Positions 42,430 to 51,013 of a stretch of DNA of 64,000 nt are shown piece by piece. A program made the position numbers and the translations under genes. Source of the stretch: Streptomyces indicus. Lineage in GTDB: Bacteria; Actinomycetota; Actinomycetes; Streptomycetales; Streptomycetaceae. The notes beneath the pieces were generated by a model, which saw nothing but the letters and a program-made list of their open reading frames with translations, had not been told where the DNA came from and did not search any database. Within the stretch, counting starts at the first letter, position 1; each line of letters opens with the position of its first letter. The stretch is taken from assembly GCF_900100315.1 (NCBI RefSeq), contig NZ_FNFF01000006.1:124001-188000 (forward strand), written 5' to 3'.

Positions 42430-43953
42430 TCAGGCGGCGTGGACGGACTCGGGGGTGCCGGACCCGCCGGTCACGGCATCACCGGCACCACCCGCCTTCT
42501 CGAACCGCAGCACGGAGTCGTCGATCGGCGCATCGCGCAGCATGGCGCGGTCGCGGTAGTAGTTGTTCCACAGGCGCCAGGGGTCGCGGGTGCCCTGGCG
42601 CGGCATGACCTTGTCGGCCCGCGCGATGTAGCCGGAGGTCAGCGCCTCACCCATGACGGAGAACTCCGAACGGTCGGCGTCGGTGGCGACGGGCGTGGCG
42701 ATGTCGTGCCCGTGCCGCCGCATGTGCGCGAGAAGCCGCGCGGTGTAGCCGGCGGCGAGGTCGGCCTTCAGGGTCCAGGAGGCGTTCGTGTATCCGATGA
42801 CGAGGGACATGTTGGGCACGCCTTCGAGCAGAACTGCCTTGTAGAGCACGCGGTTGGCGACGTCCACGGGCGCGCCGTCGACCGTCAGCTCCATGCCCCC
42901 GAGCAGCCGGACGCTGAGCCCGGTCGCGGTCACGACGATGTCGGCCTTGAGCTCGTCACCGGACTTCAGACGGATGCCGTCGGCCGTGAAGGTGTCGATC
43001 CGATCGGTCGCGACCGAGGCCTTGCCGCTCTTGAGCACCTTGAACAGATCGCCGCCGGGCACGACGCACAGCCGCTGGTCCCAGGGCTTGTACCGCGGGC
43101 TGAAGTGCCGCATGTCGACACTCTTGCCGGCCTGCGCCCGCACCAGCCCGAGCAGCACCTTGCGCGCGAGCCGCGGATACTTGCGGCAGAAGGCGTAACT
43201 CCCGCGCTGGAGCGCGATGTTGCGCGCACGGGAGATCTTGTACGTGAGCGAGGCCGGCGCCCGCAGCTTCTGGAGCACCGAGGTGAGCGGGTCCACCTCC
43301 GGCAGCGCGAGCACATACGTGGGCGAGCGCTGGAGCATGGTGACGTGCGCGGCCTCGTCGGCCATCGCCGGCAGCAGGGTGATGGCGGTGGCGCCGGACC
43401 CGATCACCACGACCCGCTTGCCCCGGTAGTCGAGATCCTCCGGCCAGTGCTGCGGGTGCACCACCGTCCCCCGGAAGTCGGCCTCACCCTCGAACTCGGG
43501 CCGATACGGGGCGTCGTAGTCGTAATACCCGGTCGCCCCGACGACGTACCCGGCGCTGTAGACCTCCCGCCCACCGGTGCCCTCGTCCTCCACCTCGACA
43601 GTCCAACGCCCGGTGGCGTGCGAGAAGTCGGCGGCGACCGCCCGGCGCCCGAACCGGATCCGCTCGAGCACCCCGTCGTCCGAGGCCGCGTCCTCGACGT
43701 ACTGCCGGATCTGCGCACCCCCGGCGAGGATCCGCGCGTCACGCCACGGCCGGAATCCGAACCCGAAGGTGGACATGTCGGAGTCGGACCGGATCCCTGG
43801 ATACCGGAACAGATCCCACGTACCACCGACCCGCGCCCGCCGCTCGAGCACGACCACCGAGGCCTTCGGGTTGTCGCGCAGGACATGCCGCGCGGCACTG
43901 ATTCCGGAAATCCCGGCACCGATCACCAGGACGTCGACGTGCTGCTGGTCCAT
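42430..43953 (-). CDS. Baeyer-Villiger-type flavin-containing monooxygenase
   Basis: 507 residues. FAD fingerprint VIGAGISGISAA at residue 9, NADPH fingerprint VVVIGSGATAITLLP, and the class-defining motif FRGTVVHPQHWP (F-x-G-x3-H-x3-W-P). This fingerprint separates BVMOs from N-hydroxylating flavoproteins, so oxygen insertion into a ketone or a heteroatom oxidation is expected. Start ATG 43953 is preceded by GAAGGA 10 bases upstream. Encoded first in the operon with the diiron protein and FprB. The 282-bp region ahead of it holds a GTGGATCCAC palindrome at 44039 and repeated CTGTNTTTC elements. Confidence 0.93.
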   Translation of the reverse strand: MDQQHVDVLVIGAGISGISAARHVLRDNPKASVVVLERRARVGGTWDLFRYPGIRSDSDMSTFGFGFRPWRDARILAGGAQIRQYVEDAASDDGVLERIRFGRRAVAADFSHATGRWTVEVEDEGTGGREVYSAGYVVGATGYYDYDAPYRPEFEGEADFRGTVVHPQHWPEDLDYRGKRVVVIGSGATAITLLPAMADEAAHVTMLQRSPTYVLALPEVDPLTSVLQKLRAPASLTYKISRARNIALQRGSYAFCRKYPRLARKVLLGLVRAQAGKSVDMRHFSPRYKPWDQRLCVVPGGDLFKVLKSGKASVATDRIDTFTADGIRLKSGDELKADIVVTATGLSVRLLGGMELTVDGAPVDVANRVLYKAVLLEGVPNMSLVIGYTNASWTLKADLAAGYTARLLAHMRRHGHDIATPVATDADRSEFSVMGEALTSGYIARADKVMPRQGTRDPWRLWNNYYRDRAMLRDAPIDDSVLRFEKAGGAGDAVTGGSGTPESVHAA

Positions 43954-44038
43954 CGCGAGGGGTCCTTCTCGTTCGTGGGCCGCGAGGGGCGCGGGGCACC
44001 GGGTCCCGCCGCTCGGCCGCTGACGGCTGCTCGGACAC

Positions 44039-44100
44039 GTGGATCCACAACTGTGTTTCCCGCAATTTACCTGCGACACACTGTTTCAGATACCGCCGGT
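44039..44100 (-). promoter_or_regulatory. probable promoter/operator region of the oxygenase operon
   Basis: The 10-bp palindrome GTGGATCCAC (44039-44048), followed by ACTGTGTTTC (44050) and a second ACTGTTTC (44080), a direct pair. On the minus strand TAAATT (44066-44071) can serve as a -10 box. AT-richness here is above the surroundings. Confidence 0.4.
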
Positions 44101-44235
44101 AACGTGACGTGGGCCACAATCCTGCCGCCCTCAATCTGCACGAACTGCCGCACAGGGGACACAAGTTGACCGCAACGCCGCACCGTCCGCCCCACCGCGC
44201 CGGCTCGCGAGCGGGCGCGTACTAACGTGCCACCC

Positions 44236-44559
44236 ATGCCCGACGAACACACCCGCCGCGACCTCACCGCCGTCTGCCGAGCCGCCGACACCGGTTACGT
44301 TCTGCAGGTGCGGCGCGAGGGCGTCGAAGTACCCCTCGCCGAGAAGGACTTGACGCACTGGCCCGACTACCCGGCCTTCCCGTTCGACGCGGCCCATGCC
44401 GCGGGGCGCGAGCTCATCAGGCTCGGGTACATGATCTGGCCCGACACGGTCCTGCCCGTGGTGCCCGGCGTTCTGGCCGGCTGGCGGCACGACCCCGAAC
44501 AGCGGGCATGGGTGGCGCAGGTCGGCTCGTTCGACCAACTGCGCGCCGCCGGCATCTAG
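44236..44559 (+). CDS. hypothetical protein
   Basis: 107 residues, soluble, with a central stretch FPFDAAHAAGRELIRLGYMIWPDTVLPVVPGVLAGWRHDP that looks like a compact alpha/beta domain. I do not recognise the family. TACTAA at 44220-44225 can be a -10 box; with the ATG 10 bases after it, the message would be nearly leaderless (an in-frame GTG at 44227 is also possible). It diverges from the flavin monooxygenase gene. Confidence 0.65.
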   Translation: MPDEHTRRDLTAVCRAADTGYVLQVRREGVEVPLAEKDLTHWPDYPAFPFDAAHAAGRELIRLGYMIWPDTVLPVVPGVLAGWRHDPEQRAWVAQVGSFDQLRAAGI

Positions 44560-44602
44560 GGTCCGCCCGCGCCCTCGCGCACGAGGCGACGAACCCGGCG
44601 GG

Positions 44603-45934
44603 TCAGCGCCCCTTCTCGGCCGGCTCCAGAATCGCCACACACTCCAAGTGATGCGTCATCGGAAACAGATCGAACGCCCGCAGCGTCCGCACCCTGTACC
44701 CGCCCTCCCTGAAGTACCCCAAGTCCCGCGCCAGCGCCGCCGGGTCGCACGCCACGTAGGCGATGCGGCGGGCGCCCAGGCCGGACAGGTGGCGGACCGT
44801 GTCCTTGCCGGCGCCTGCGCGGGGCGGGTCGAGGACGATGAGGTCTACCTCCGTGATGCCCGTGCGCGGCAGCACCGACTCGACCTTGCCCTGTTCGATG
44901 CGGACGCGGTCGAAGGAGGCGAGGTTGTGGCGGGCGTCCTCCACCGCGCGCTTGCCCGACTCGATGCCGAGCACCGCGCCCTTGTCGCCGACGCGGTCGG
45001 CGAGGGCGCCCGCGAAGAGGCCGACGCCGCAGTAGAGGTCGAGGGCCATGTCGCCCTTGCGCGGGAGCAGGCCCTGCATCACGGCGCGCATCAGGGTGTC
45101 GGCGGCCTTCGGGTGGACCTGCCAGAAGCCGCCGTCGCCGACGCGGTAGGTGCGGTCGTCGGCGCGTTCGCGGACGAAGGGGCGGCCGTGGACGCGGTGC
45201 ACCGAGCCGTCGCGCTCGTGGATGCGCATCACGGAGACGGGCTTGTCGAGTTCGACGATGGGGAGGCGGGCGCCGGGCTGCGGGGTCAGGATCACCTGGC
45301 GGTCCTGGGAGCCGGAGGCCGCGATGGCCTCGATGGACGCCATGCCCGTCCAGTCGCGCCGCTCGATGCCGAGTTCGGTGACGCCCTCGGCGGCGATCAG
45401 GCAGCGGTCGATCACCTCGACCTCGTGGGAGCGGTGGCGGCGCAGGCCCGCCTTGCCGGTGCCGGGGTCGATCGCGTACTGGACGCGGGTGCGCCAGGCG
45501 GGGACCTCGCCCGCCGGGAGCTTGTCGCCCTCGGCCGGCATCACCGTGCCGTCCCAGCCGGCCTCCTCGGGGGTGAGCCCGGCGAGGCGCTGGAGCTGTT
45601 CGGCGAGTACCTCGCCCTTGAGGCGGCGCTGGGCGCCGGGCTTGGCGTGCTGCCAGTCGCAGCCGCCGCAGCGGCCGGGCCCGGCGAACGGGCAGGGCGC
45701 CTCGATGCGGTCCTTGGACGCCTCGATGACCGTCACCGCGTCGGCGCGCAGGAAGCGCGCGCCCTCCTCGCCTTCGGTGACCCGGGCGAGGACCCGCTCC
45801 CCCGGCAGCGCGTGCCGGACGAAGAGCACCTGGCCCTCGGACGTACGGGCGATGCAGTGCCCGCCGTGCGCGACGGGGCCGACCTCGACCTCGTACTCCT
45901 CCCCGACCAGCGAGTTCTTGGGTTCTGACTGCAT
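44603..45934 (-). CDS. TrmA/RumA-type SAM-dependent RNA m5U methyltransferase
   Basis: 443 residues. N-terminal TRAM RNA-binding domain (EYEVEVGPVAHGGHCIARTSEGQVLFVRHALPGERVLARV), Fe-S-type cysteines CPFAGPGRCGGCDW, SAM motif LDLYCGVGLFAGAL, DPPRAGAGKD, and the catalytic Cys in AYVACDPAALARDL. It methylates uridine C5 in rRNA or tRNA. ATG 45934 is used in preference to an upstream in-frame ATG (45979) that lacks spacing. First in a conserved block with the APC permease, TrkA pair, DUF3159 and OB-fold genes; the same order is known from Mycobacterium tuberculosis. Confidence 0.9.
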   Translation of the reverse strand: MQSEPKNSLVGEEYEVEVGPVAHGGHCIARTSEGQVLFVRHALPGERVLARVTEGEEGARFLRADAVTVIEASKDRIEAPCPFAGPGRCGGCDWQHAKPGAQRRLKGEVLAEQLQRLAGLTPEEAGWDGTVMPAEGDKLPAGEVPAWRTRVQYAIDPGTGKAGLRRHRSHEVEVIDRCLIAAEGVTELGIERRDWTGMASIEAIAASGSQDRQVILTPQPGARLPIVELDKPVSVMRIHERDGSVHRVHGRPFVRERADDRTYRVGDGGFWQVHPKAADTLMRAVMQGLLPRKGDMALDLYCGVGLFAGALADRVGDKGAVLGIESGKRAVEDARHNLASFDRVRIEQGKVESVLPRTGITEVDLIVLDPPRAGAGKDTVRHLSGLGARRIAYVACDPAALARDLGYFREGGYRVRTLRAFDLFPMTHHLECVAILEPAEKGR

Positions 45935-45959
45935 GGTGGGGTGGCTCCGATACGAAGAA

Positions 45960-46016
45960 GGCGGGCGGTCACACGACAACCCACGAGTCTACGTGGGTGT
46001 CGGACGACCGCCCGCC
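45960..46016 (-). terminator. compound terminator after the APC permease
   Basis: Outer 11-bp stem GGCGGGCGGTC / GACCGCCCGCC encloses a second hairpin CGACA-CCCACG / CGTGGG-TGTCG. It stands 22 bases past the permease stop and 26 bases ahead of the RNA methyltransferase start. Confidence 0.85.
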
Positions 46017-46037
46017 ACAGGCGGGAGCCCCGGGGAC

Positions 46038-48077
46038 TCAGCTCTTCGACGCCGGCTTCTTCTCCACCGGACCGCGGCGCACCGCACCCGGCGCGTTCCA
46101 CTCGGAGCGCCTGCGGGCGCGCTTCTTCGCGGCCTCGGAGGACTCCAGCTGGTAGGGCACCGAGGTGACCATCACGCCGGGGGTGAAGAGCAGACGGCCC
46201 TTGAGGCGCAGCGCGCTCTGGTTGTGCAGCAGGTGCTCGTACCAGTGGCCGACCACGTACTCCGGGATGATCACCGAGACGGCGTCGCGCGGGCTCTCGC
46301 GGCGCAGGTTCTTGACGTACTCGATGATCGGGCGGGTGATCTCGCGGTACGGCGAGTCGAGGACCTTGAGCGGGACGGTGATGTTGCGCCGCTCCCACTC
46401 GTCCTTCAGCGTCTTGGTCTCGGCCGGGTCCACGTTGACGCTCAGCGCCTCCAGGGTGTCCGAGCGCATCAGCTTCGCGTACGCGAGGGCGCGCAGCGTC
46501 GGCCGGTGGATCTTGGAGACCAGGACGATGGAGTGCACGCGGGAGGGGCGGACGCTGTCGTCCGAGGGGCCCTCGGGGGCGGCGATCTCCTCGGAGACCC
46601 GGTCGTAGTGCTTACGGATCGCGCTCATCGTCACGTAGAAGATGACCATGCCGAGCAGGGCCACCCAGGCGCCGTGCGTGAACTTGGTGACGAGGACGAC
46701 CACCAGGACCAGGCCGGTGAAGAAGGCGCCGAAGGTGTTGATGGCCCGCGAGCGCTTCATGCGGCTGCGCTTGGCCGGGTCGCGCTCGGTGAGCAGGTGG
46801 CGGTTCCAGTGCCGCACCATGCCGGTCTGGCTGAGCGTGAAGGAGACGAAGACGCCCACGATGTAGAGCTGGATGAGCTTCGTGGAGTCGGCCTCGTAGA
46901 TGACGACCAGGACGGCGGCCGCGCCGGCGAGCAGCACGATGCCGTTGGAGAACGCGAGCCGGTCGCCGCGGGTGTGCAGCTGGCGCGGCAGGTAGCGGTC
47001 CTGCGCGAGGATCGAGCCGAGCAGCGGGAAGCCGTTGTACGCGGTGTTCGCCGCGAGGAAGAGGACCAGCGCGGTCGCGGCGGCCAGGATGATGAAGAGG
47101 AACGAGCCCTCGCCGAACACCGCCTCGGCGACCTGCGAGATCACCGGGTGCTGGACGTAGTCGCTGCCGACCGCCTGCCCGTTGTTGATCAGGTCGTGCG
47201 CCGGGTTCTCGGCCATCTTCACGTTGCTGGCCATGGCGAGCCCGATGATGCCGCAGAACATGGTGACCGCGAGGGCGCCCATCAGGGCCAACGTTGTCGC
47301 CGCGTTCTTCGACTTGGGCTTGCGGAAGGCCGGGACGCCGTTGGAGATCGCCTCGACACCGGTGAGTGCGGCACAGCCGGAGGAGAAGGCGCGCAGGAGC
47401 AGGAAGACCAGGGCGAAGCCGGCCAGGCCCTGGTGCTCGGGCTTGATCTCGTAGTCGGCCGTCGGAGCCTTGAGGGTGTCGTCCAGGACGATCCCGCGGA
47501 ACGCGCCCCACGCGATCATCAGGAAGACGCCCACGACGAAGACGTACGTGGGGATCGCGAAGAGCTTTCCGGACTCCTTGACCCCGCGCAGGTTCATCAG
47601 GGTGAGGAGCACGATCACACCGACCGCGCAGAGCACCTTGTGCTCCACCACGAAGGGGACCGCCGAGCCCAGGTTCTCGATGCCCGAGGAGATCGACACG
47701 GCGACGGTGAGGACGTAGTCGACGAGCAGGGCGCTCGCGACGGTGAGACCCGCCTTGCGGCCGAGGTTGGTGTTGGCGACCTCGTAGTCGCCGCCGCCGC
47801 TCGGGTACGCGTGCACGTTCTGCCGGTACGACGCCACCACCGTGAACATCAGCACCACGACCGCCACCGCGATCCAGGGGCTGAAGTGGTACGCCGACAC
47901 GCCCGCGATGGACAGCACGAGCAGGACCTCGCCCGGCGCGTACGCCACCGAGGACAGCGGGTCGGAGGCGAAGACGGGGAGTGCGATGCGCTTGGGAAGG
48001 AGCGTTTCGCCGAGCCTGTCGCTGCGCAGTGCGCGCCCGATCAGAATGCGTTTGGGCAGGTCGGTCAGTTTGGACAC
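46038..48077 (-). CDS. APC-superfamily permease, KimA-like potassium/amino-acid transporter
   Basis: 679 residues. About 12 membrane helices run from residue 35 to 490 (for example APGEVLLVLSIAGVSAYHFSPWIAVAVVVL, GSFLFIILAAATALVLFLAANTAYNGFPLLGS), with a cytoplasmic C-terminal domain of about 180 residues (SIVLVSKIHRPTLRALAYAKLM...AVSVIIPEYVVGHWYEHLLHN), the KimA-type arrangement. The two adjacent TrkA genes, divergently transcribed, make potassium the likely substrate. GTG 48077; no ribosome binding site of note. No c-di-AMP riboswitch is visible in the 163 bp upstream. Confidence 0.85.
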   Translation of the reverse strand: MSKLTDLPKRILIGRALRSDRLGETLLPKRIALPVFASDPLSSVAYAPGEVLLVLSIAGVSAYHFSPWIAVAVVVLMFTVVASYRQNVHAYPSGGGDYEVANTNLGRKAGLTVASALLVDYVLTVAVSISSGIENLGSAVPFVVEHKVLCAVGVIVLLTLMNLRGVKESGKLFAIPTYVFVVGVFLMIAWGAFRGIVLDDTLKAPTADYEIKPEHQGLAGFALVFLLLRAFSSGCAALTGVEAISNGVPAFRKPKSKNAATTLALMGALAVTMFCGIIGLAMASNVKMAENPAHDLINNGQAVGSDYVQHPVISQVAEAVFGEGSFLFIILAAATALVLFLAANTAYNGFPLLGSILAQDRYLPRQLHTRGDRLAFSNGIVLLAGAAAVLVVIYEADSTKLIQLYIVGVFVSFTLSQTGMVRHWNRHLLTERDPAKRSRMKRSRAINTFGAFFTGLVLVVVLVTKFTHGAWVALLGMVIFYVTMSAIRKHYDRVSEEIAAPEGPSDDSVRPSRVHSIVLVSKIHRPTLRALAYAKLMRSDTLEALSVNVDPAETKTLKDEWERRNITVPLKVLDSPYREITRPIIEYVKNLRRESPRDAVSVIIPEYVVGHWYEHLLHNQSALRLKGRLLFTPGVMVTSVPYQLESSEAAKKRARRRSEWNAPGAVRRGPVEKKPASKS

Positions 48078-48240
48078 GCAGTGGATCGTAAGCGTTCGAA
48101 CGGGCCCCCGCGCACCTGCCCGGGCGCGTGTGTAGCTTGGCCTGTGGTCTGAGACCCTGGTGAAGGCGGAATAAGCCGCCCATGGGGCGCGCTGGACGGC
48201 GCCAGACTTTAACGGAAGCTTGACAGCCGGAAGGACGGTC

Positions 48241-48909
48241 GTGCACATCGTCATCATGGGCTGCGGACGAGTGGGTGCCGCTCTCGCGCAGACCTTGGAA
48301 CAGCAGGGGCATACGGTCGCCGTGATCGACCAGGACCCCACGGCCTTCCGCCGGCTGGGTTCCGGATTCGGTGGCCGCAGGGTCACCGGAGTCGGCTTCG
48401 ACCAGGACACGCTGCGCGAGGCGGGCATCGAGGATGCCGGCGCGTTCGCGGCGGTCAGCAGCGGTGACAACTCGAACATCATCGCCGCGCGCGTCGCCCG
48501 CGAGATGTTCGGCATCGAGAACGTCGCGGCCCGTATCTACGACCCGCGCCGCGCCGAGGTCTACCAGCGCCTGGGCATCCCGACGGTCGCCACCGTGCGC
48601 TGGACCGCCGACCAGATGCTGCGCCGGCTGCTCCCTTCGGGCGCCGAGCCGCTGTGGCGCGACCCCACCGGCGGGGTGCAGCTCGCGGAGGTGCACGCCG
48701 CCACGTCCTGGGTGGGACACAAGATCAGCAAGCTGCAGGAGGAGACCGGCGTGCGCGTCGCGTTCCTCACCCGGCTCGGCGAGGCGATCCTGCCCTCGTC
48801 GCAGACGGTGCTGCAGGAGGGCGATCTGGTGCACGTGATGATGCGCACCGATGAGATCGAGAAGGTGGAAGCGGCGTTCGCCGAGGGCCCTGAGGAGGGC
48901 GGTCACTGA
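48241..48909 (+). CDS. ceoB: TrkA-family K+ channel regulatory protein (CeoB-like)
   Basis: 222 residues. RCK_N domain: IVIMGCGRVGAALAQTLEQQGHTVAVIDQD with the nucleotide-binding GxGxxG, then FDQDTLREAGIEDAGAFAAVSSGDNSNIIAA. RCK_C half from about residue 140: AEVHAATSWVGHKISKLQEETG...VLQEGDLVHVMMRTDEIE. It senses NAD(H)/ATP or c-di-AMP and gates a potassium transporter. GTG start with AAGGAC upstream. Its stop overlaps the next start by one base (TGATG). Confidence 0.92.
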   Translation: MHIVIMGCGRVGAALAQTLEQQGHTVAVIDQDPTAFRRLGSGFGGRRVTGVGFDQDTLREAGIEDAGAFAAVSSGDNSNIIAARVAREMFGIENVAARIYDPRRAEVYQRLGIPTVATVRWTADQMLRRLLPSGAEPLWRDPTGGVQLAEVHAATSWVGHKISKLQEETGVRVAFLTRLGEAILPSSQTVLQEGDLVHVMMRTDEIEKVEAAFAEGPEEGGH

Positions 48910-49586
48910 TGCGCGTCGCTATTGCCGGAGCCGGTGCCGTCGGCCGCTCCATCGCGGGCGAGCTCCTGGAGAACGGGCACGAGGTCCTGCTCATCGACAA
49001 GGCGCCCACCGCCATCTCGGTGGAGCGGGTGCCGCAGGCCGAGTGGCTGCTCGCCGACGCCTGCGAGATCACCTCGCTGGACGAGGCGGCCCTTCAGCGC
49101 TGCAACGTGGTCATCGCGGCCACCGGTGACGACAAGGTCAACCTCGTCGTGTCGCTGCTCGCGAAGACCGAGTACGGGGTGCCGCGGGTGGTGGCCCGCG
49201 TGAACAACCCCAAGAACGAGTGGCTGTTCAACGAGTCCTGGGGCGTGGACGTCGCCGTCTCCACGCCGCGGCTCATGTCGGCCCTGGTCGAGGAGGCCGT
49301 GAGCGTCGGCGACCTGGTGCGCCTGCTGCGCTTCAGCCACGGCGACGCCAACCTGGTCGAGCTGACCCTGCCGCCGGAGTCCGCACTCGCGGGCACCATG
49401 ATCGGCGACATCGCCTGGCCCGAGGACACCTCGCTGGTCACGATCATCCGCGGCACGCGGGTGCTCTCACCGACCCACGAGGACTCCCTGGAGGCCGGCG
49501 ACGAGCTGCTGTTCGTGGCGGCGCAGGCGCGCGAGGAGCAGCTGGAGGATCTGCTGTCGGTGCGGCGGGAGACCGAAGGGGCCTGA
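48909..49586 (+). CDS. ceoC: TrkA-family K+ channel regulatory protein (CeoC-like)
   Basis: 225 residues. RCK_N with VAIAGAGAVGRSIAGELLENGHEVLLIDKAP and CNVVIAATGDDKVNLVVSLLAK, then the RCK_C part (LVELTLPPESALAGTMIGDIAWP...LFVAAQAREEQLEDLL). The paralogue of the gene before it, and translated from the overlapping ATG. Together they would form a hetero- or paired homo-octameric ring for the divergent APC/KimA-type permease. Ends 12 bases before the palindrome 49598-49647. Confidence 0.92.
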   Translation: MRVAIAGAGAVGRSIAGELLENGHEVLLIDKAPTAISVERVPQAEWLLADACEITSLDEAALQRCNVVIAATGDDKVNLVVSLLAKTEYGVPRVVARVNNPKNEWLFNESWGVDVAVSTPRLMSALVEEAVSVGDLVRLLRFSHGDANLVELTLPPESALAGTMIGDIAWPEDTSLVTIIRGTRVLSPTHEDSLEAGDELLFVAAQAREEQLEDLLSVRRETEGA

Positions 49587-49597
49587 CCCCACCAGCG

Positions 49598-49647
49598 CAT
49601 ACGCGGAGGGGGCGCCCGGTTCGAACCGGGCGCCCCCTCCGCGTATG
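49598..49647. terminator. perfect 50-bp palindrome, bidirectional terminator
   Basis: 25-base arms with no mismatch and no loop spacer (CATACGCGGAGGGGG... at the left edge), centred at 49622/49623 between ceoC and the convergent DUF3159 gene. Confidence 0.95.
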
Positions 49648-49658
49648 ACCGCAGAACG

Positions 49659-50504
49659 CTACGGCTTGCGGTGTCGAGCCTGCTGGGGCTCCTCCTGCGC
49701 GAGCCGCTGGAGCGTCTCGTCCACCAGCGGGTCCATCTGCTGGGCGAACTGCTCACGCGTCGCCGCCTCGCGCTCGCGCGCCTCCTTGGCCTCCTGCTCC
49801 GCCTTCTCCTTCGCCTCCATCTCCGCGAAGACGTCGATCGGCGCCGGGGCCTTCGCGAGGAAGACCCAGGTCAGCCAGACGGCGAGCAGGAACGGCGGGA
49901 TCTTCAGGGCGACCAGGACCCAGCCGAACTTGGTGGTGTCGGCCCACCAGTACATCGGGAAGAGGATCGCGCACTTGGCGAGCAGGATCAGGCCCCAGGC
50001 CCAACTGGCCTTGGCGTACGCCTTCTTGCGGCCGGGGTTGCGGGTGCGCCAGGACAGGTTCTCCTTGAAGACCGGACCGAGGATCAGGCCGATCAGGGGC
50101 ACACCGCACAGCGTCGTGATGATGTACGCGAGGGCCAGGCCCAGCGTGTAGAGCATGCCCGGCAGGTAGAAGTCCTTGGCATTGCCGGTCATCATCGCGA
50201 AGACCACACCGAAGGCCACGCCGAAGACGCCGCTGAAGGCGTGCTTGATGGTGTCGCGGCGGGTCAGCCGGGCCACGAGCAGCAGCAGCGAGACACCGAG
50301 CGCCGCGATCGCGGAGCTGTGCAGGTCCTTGTTGATCGTGTAGATGGTCACGAAGAGCAGGCCCGGCAGGACCGTCTCGATCATGCCGCGCAGACCGCCG
50401 AAGGCCTCGAACAGCGCGGCCTCCGTGACCGTCTGCACGTCCGTGTCCGGCGTCTGGCCCTGCGGCCGTGCGTCTTCGTCGGTCGGCTTGTCGACTGACG
50501 TCAC
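49659..50504 (-). CDS. DUF3159 membrane protein
   Basis: 281 residues with six to seven membrane segments between residues 45 and 215 (IETVLPGLLFVTIYTI, AIAALGVSLLLLVARL, FSGVFGVAFGVVFAMMTG, MLYTLGLALAYIITTLCGVPLIGLIL, WGLILLAKCAILFPMYWW, WVLVALKIPPFLLAVWLTWVFLA), and a charged Glu/Lys-rich helix after that. The family is conserved through actinobacteria, next to OB-fold and TrkA genes. GTG at 50504 is three bases after the stop of the OB-fold gene, whose last codons include the GGGAG ribosome binding site, so they are coupled. Function unknown. Confidence 0.9.
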   Translation of the reverse strand: MTSVDKPTDEDARPQGQTPDTDVQTVTEAALFEAFGGLRGMIETVLPGLLFVTIYTINKDLHSSAIAALGVSLLLLVARLTRRDTIKHAFSGVFGVAFGVVFAMMTGNAKDFYLPGMLYTLGLALAYIITTLCGVPLIGLILGPVFKENLSWRTRNPGRKKAYAKASWAWGLILLAKCAILFPMYWWADTTKFGWVLVALKIPPFLLAVWLTWVFLAKAPAPIDVFAEMEAKEKAEQEAKEAREREAATREQFAQQMDPLVDETLQRLAQEEPQQARHRKP

Positions 50505-50507
50505 CGG

Positions 50508-50906
50508 CTACTCCCGTCCGAGCGGTCTGAGTTCGTACTTGGGGTTGAACAGCACCCGGCGGCCCCGGTCTATGGAGACACGGCCCGATGCGATCAGCTT
50601 GCGTCCGGGTTCTATGCCCACGATCGAGCGCCGGCCGAGCCACACCACGTCGAGCGCGGCCGTGCCGTCGAAGAGCTCGGCCTCCAGGGCCGGGACTCCG
50701 GCGCGTGGCCGCAGGGTGACGGTGCGCAAGGTACCAGTAACCGTGACGATCTGCCGGTCGTGGCAGTCTCCGATACGGGTGCAGCCCGCCGTGGCCGCGT
50801 CCTCCTGCAGCTCCTCGGACTCCAGCTCCTCCTGCGAGGAGGAGAGGCGGTCCAGCATGCGGCGGAAGCGGCCCGCCGGCTTCTGCGGGCGCGGATCGTC
50901 ACTCAT
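50508..50906 (-). CDS. OB-fold nucleic-acid-binding protein
   Basis: 132 residues. The last 85 residues form an OB fold: IVTVTGTLRTVTLRPRAGVPALEAELFDGTAALDVVWLGRRSIVGIEPGRKLIASGRVSI, in the RecG-wedge/tRNA-anticodon style. The N-terminal 45 residues are charged and probably disordered. Conserved actinobacterial gene that precedes DUF3159. The start at 50906 lacks a strong ribosome binding site. Confidence 0.85.
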   Translation of the reverse strand: MSDDPRPQKPAGRFRRMLDRLSSSQEELESEELQEDAATAGCTRIGDCHDRQIVTVTGTLRTVTLRPRAGVPALEAELFDGTAALDVVWLGRRSIVGIEPGRKLIASGRVSIDRGRRVLFNPKYELRPLGRE

Positions 50907-50992
50907 ACATGAAGCGTACCGGGGTGGGCGCGGGTTACTCCTGGGCGGCCTCCCCGGTTGTGCACGGCTTGCGACCGGCTCCCTGAGCAGCC

Positions 50993-51013
50993 GCTACCGC
51001 TCGAAGCGGTAGC
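50993..51013 (-). terminator. hairpin overlapping the kdpE stop codon
   Basis: Perfect 9-bp stem GCTACCGCT / AGCGGTAGC with a three-base loop, built from the last kdpE codons and the stop. Likely a compact terminator. Confidence 0.6.

Noticed and set aside
48078..48240. Looked for a ydaO-type c-di-AMP riboswitch before the APC permease
   Set aside because: The 163-bp divergent region is too short and shows no conserved helices of that class.
49612..49635. GGTTCGAACC element considered as a tRNA T-arm
   Set aside because: It is the centre of the perfect 50-bp palindrome; no acceptor or anticodon arms surround it.
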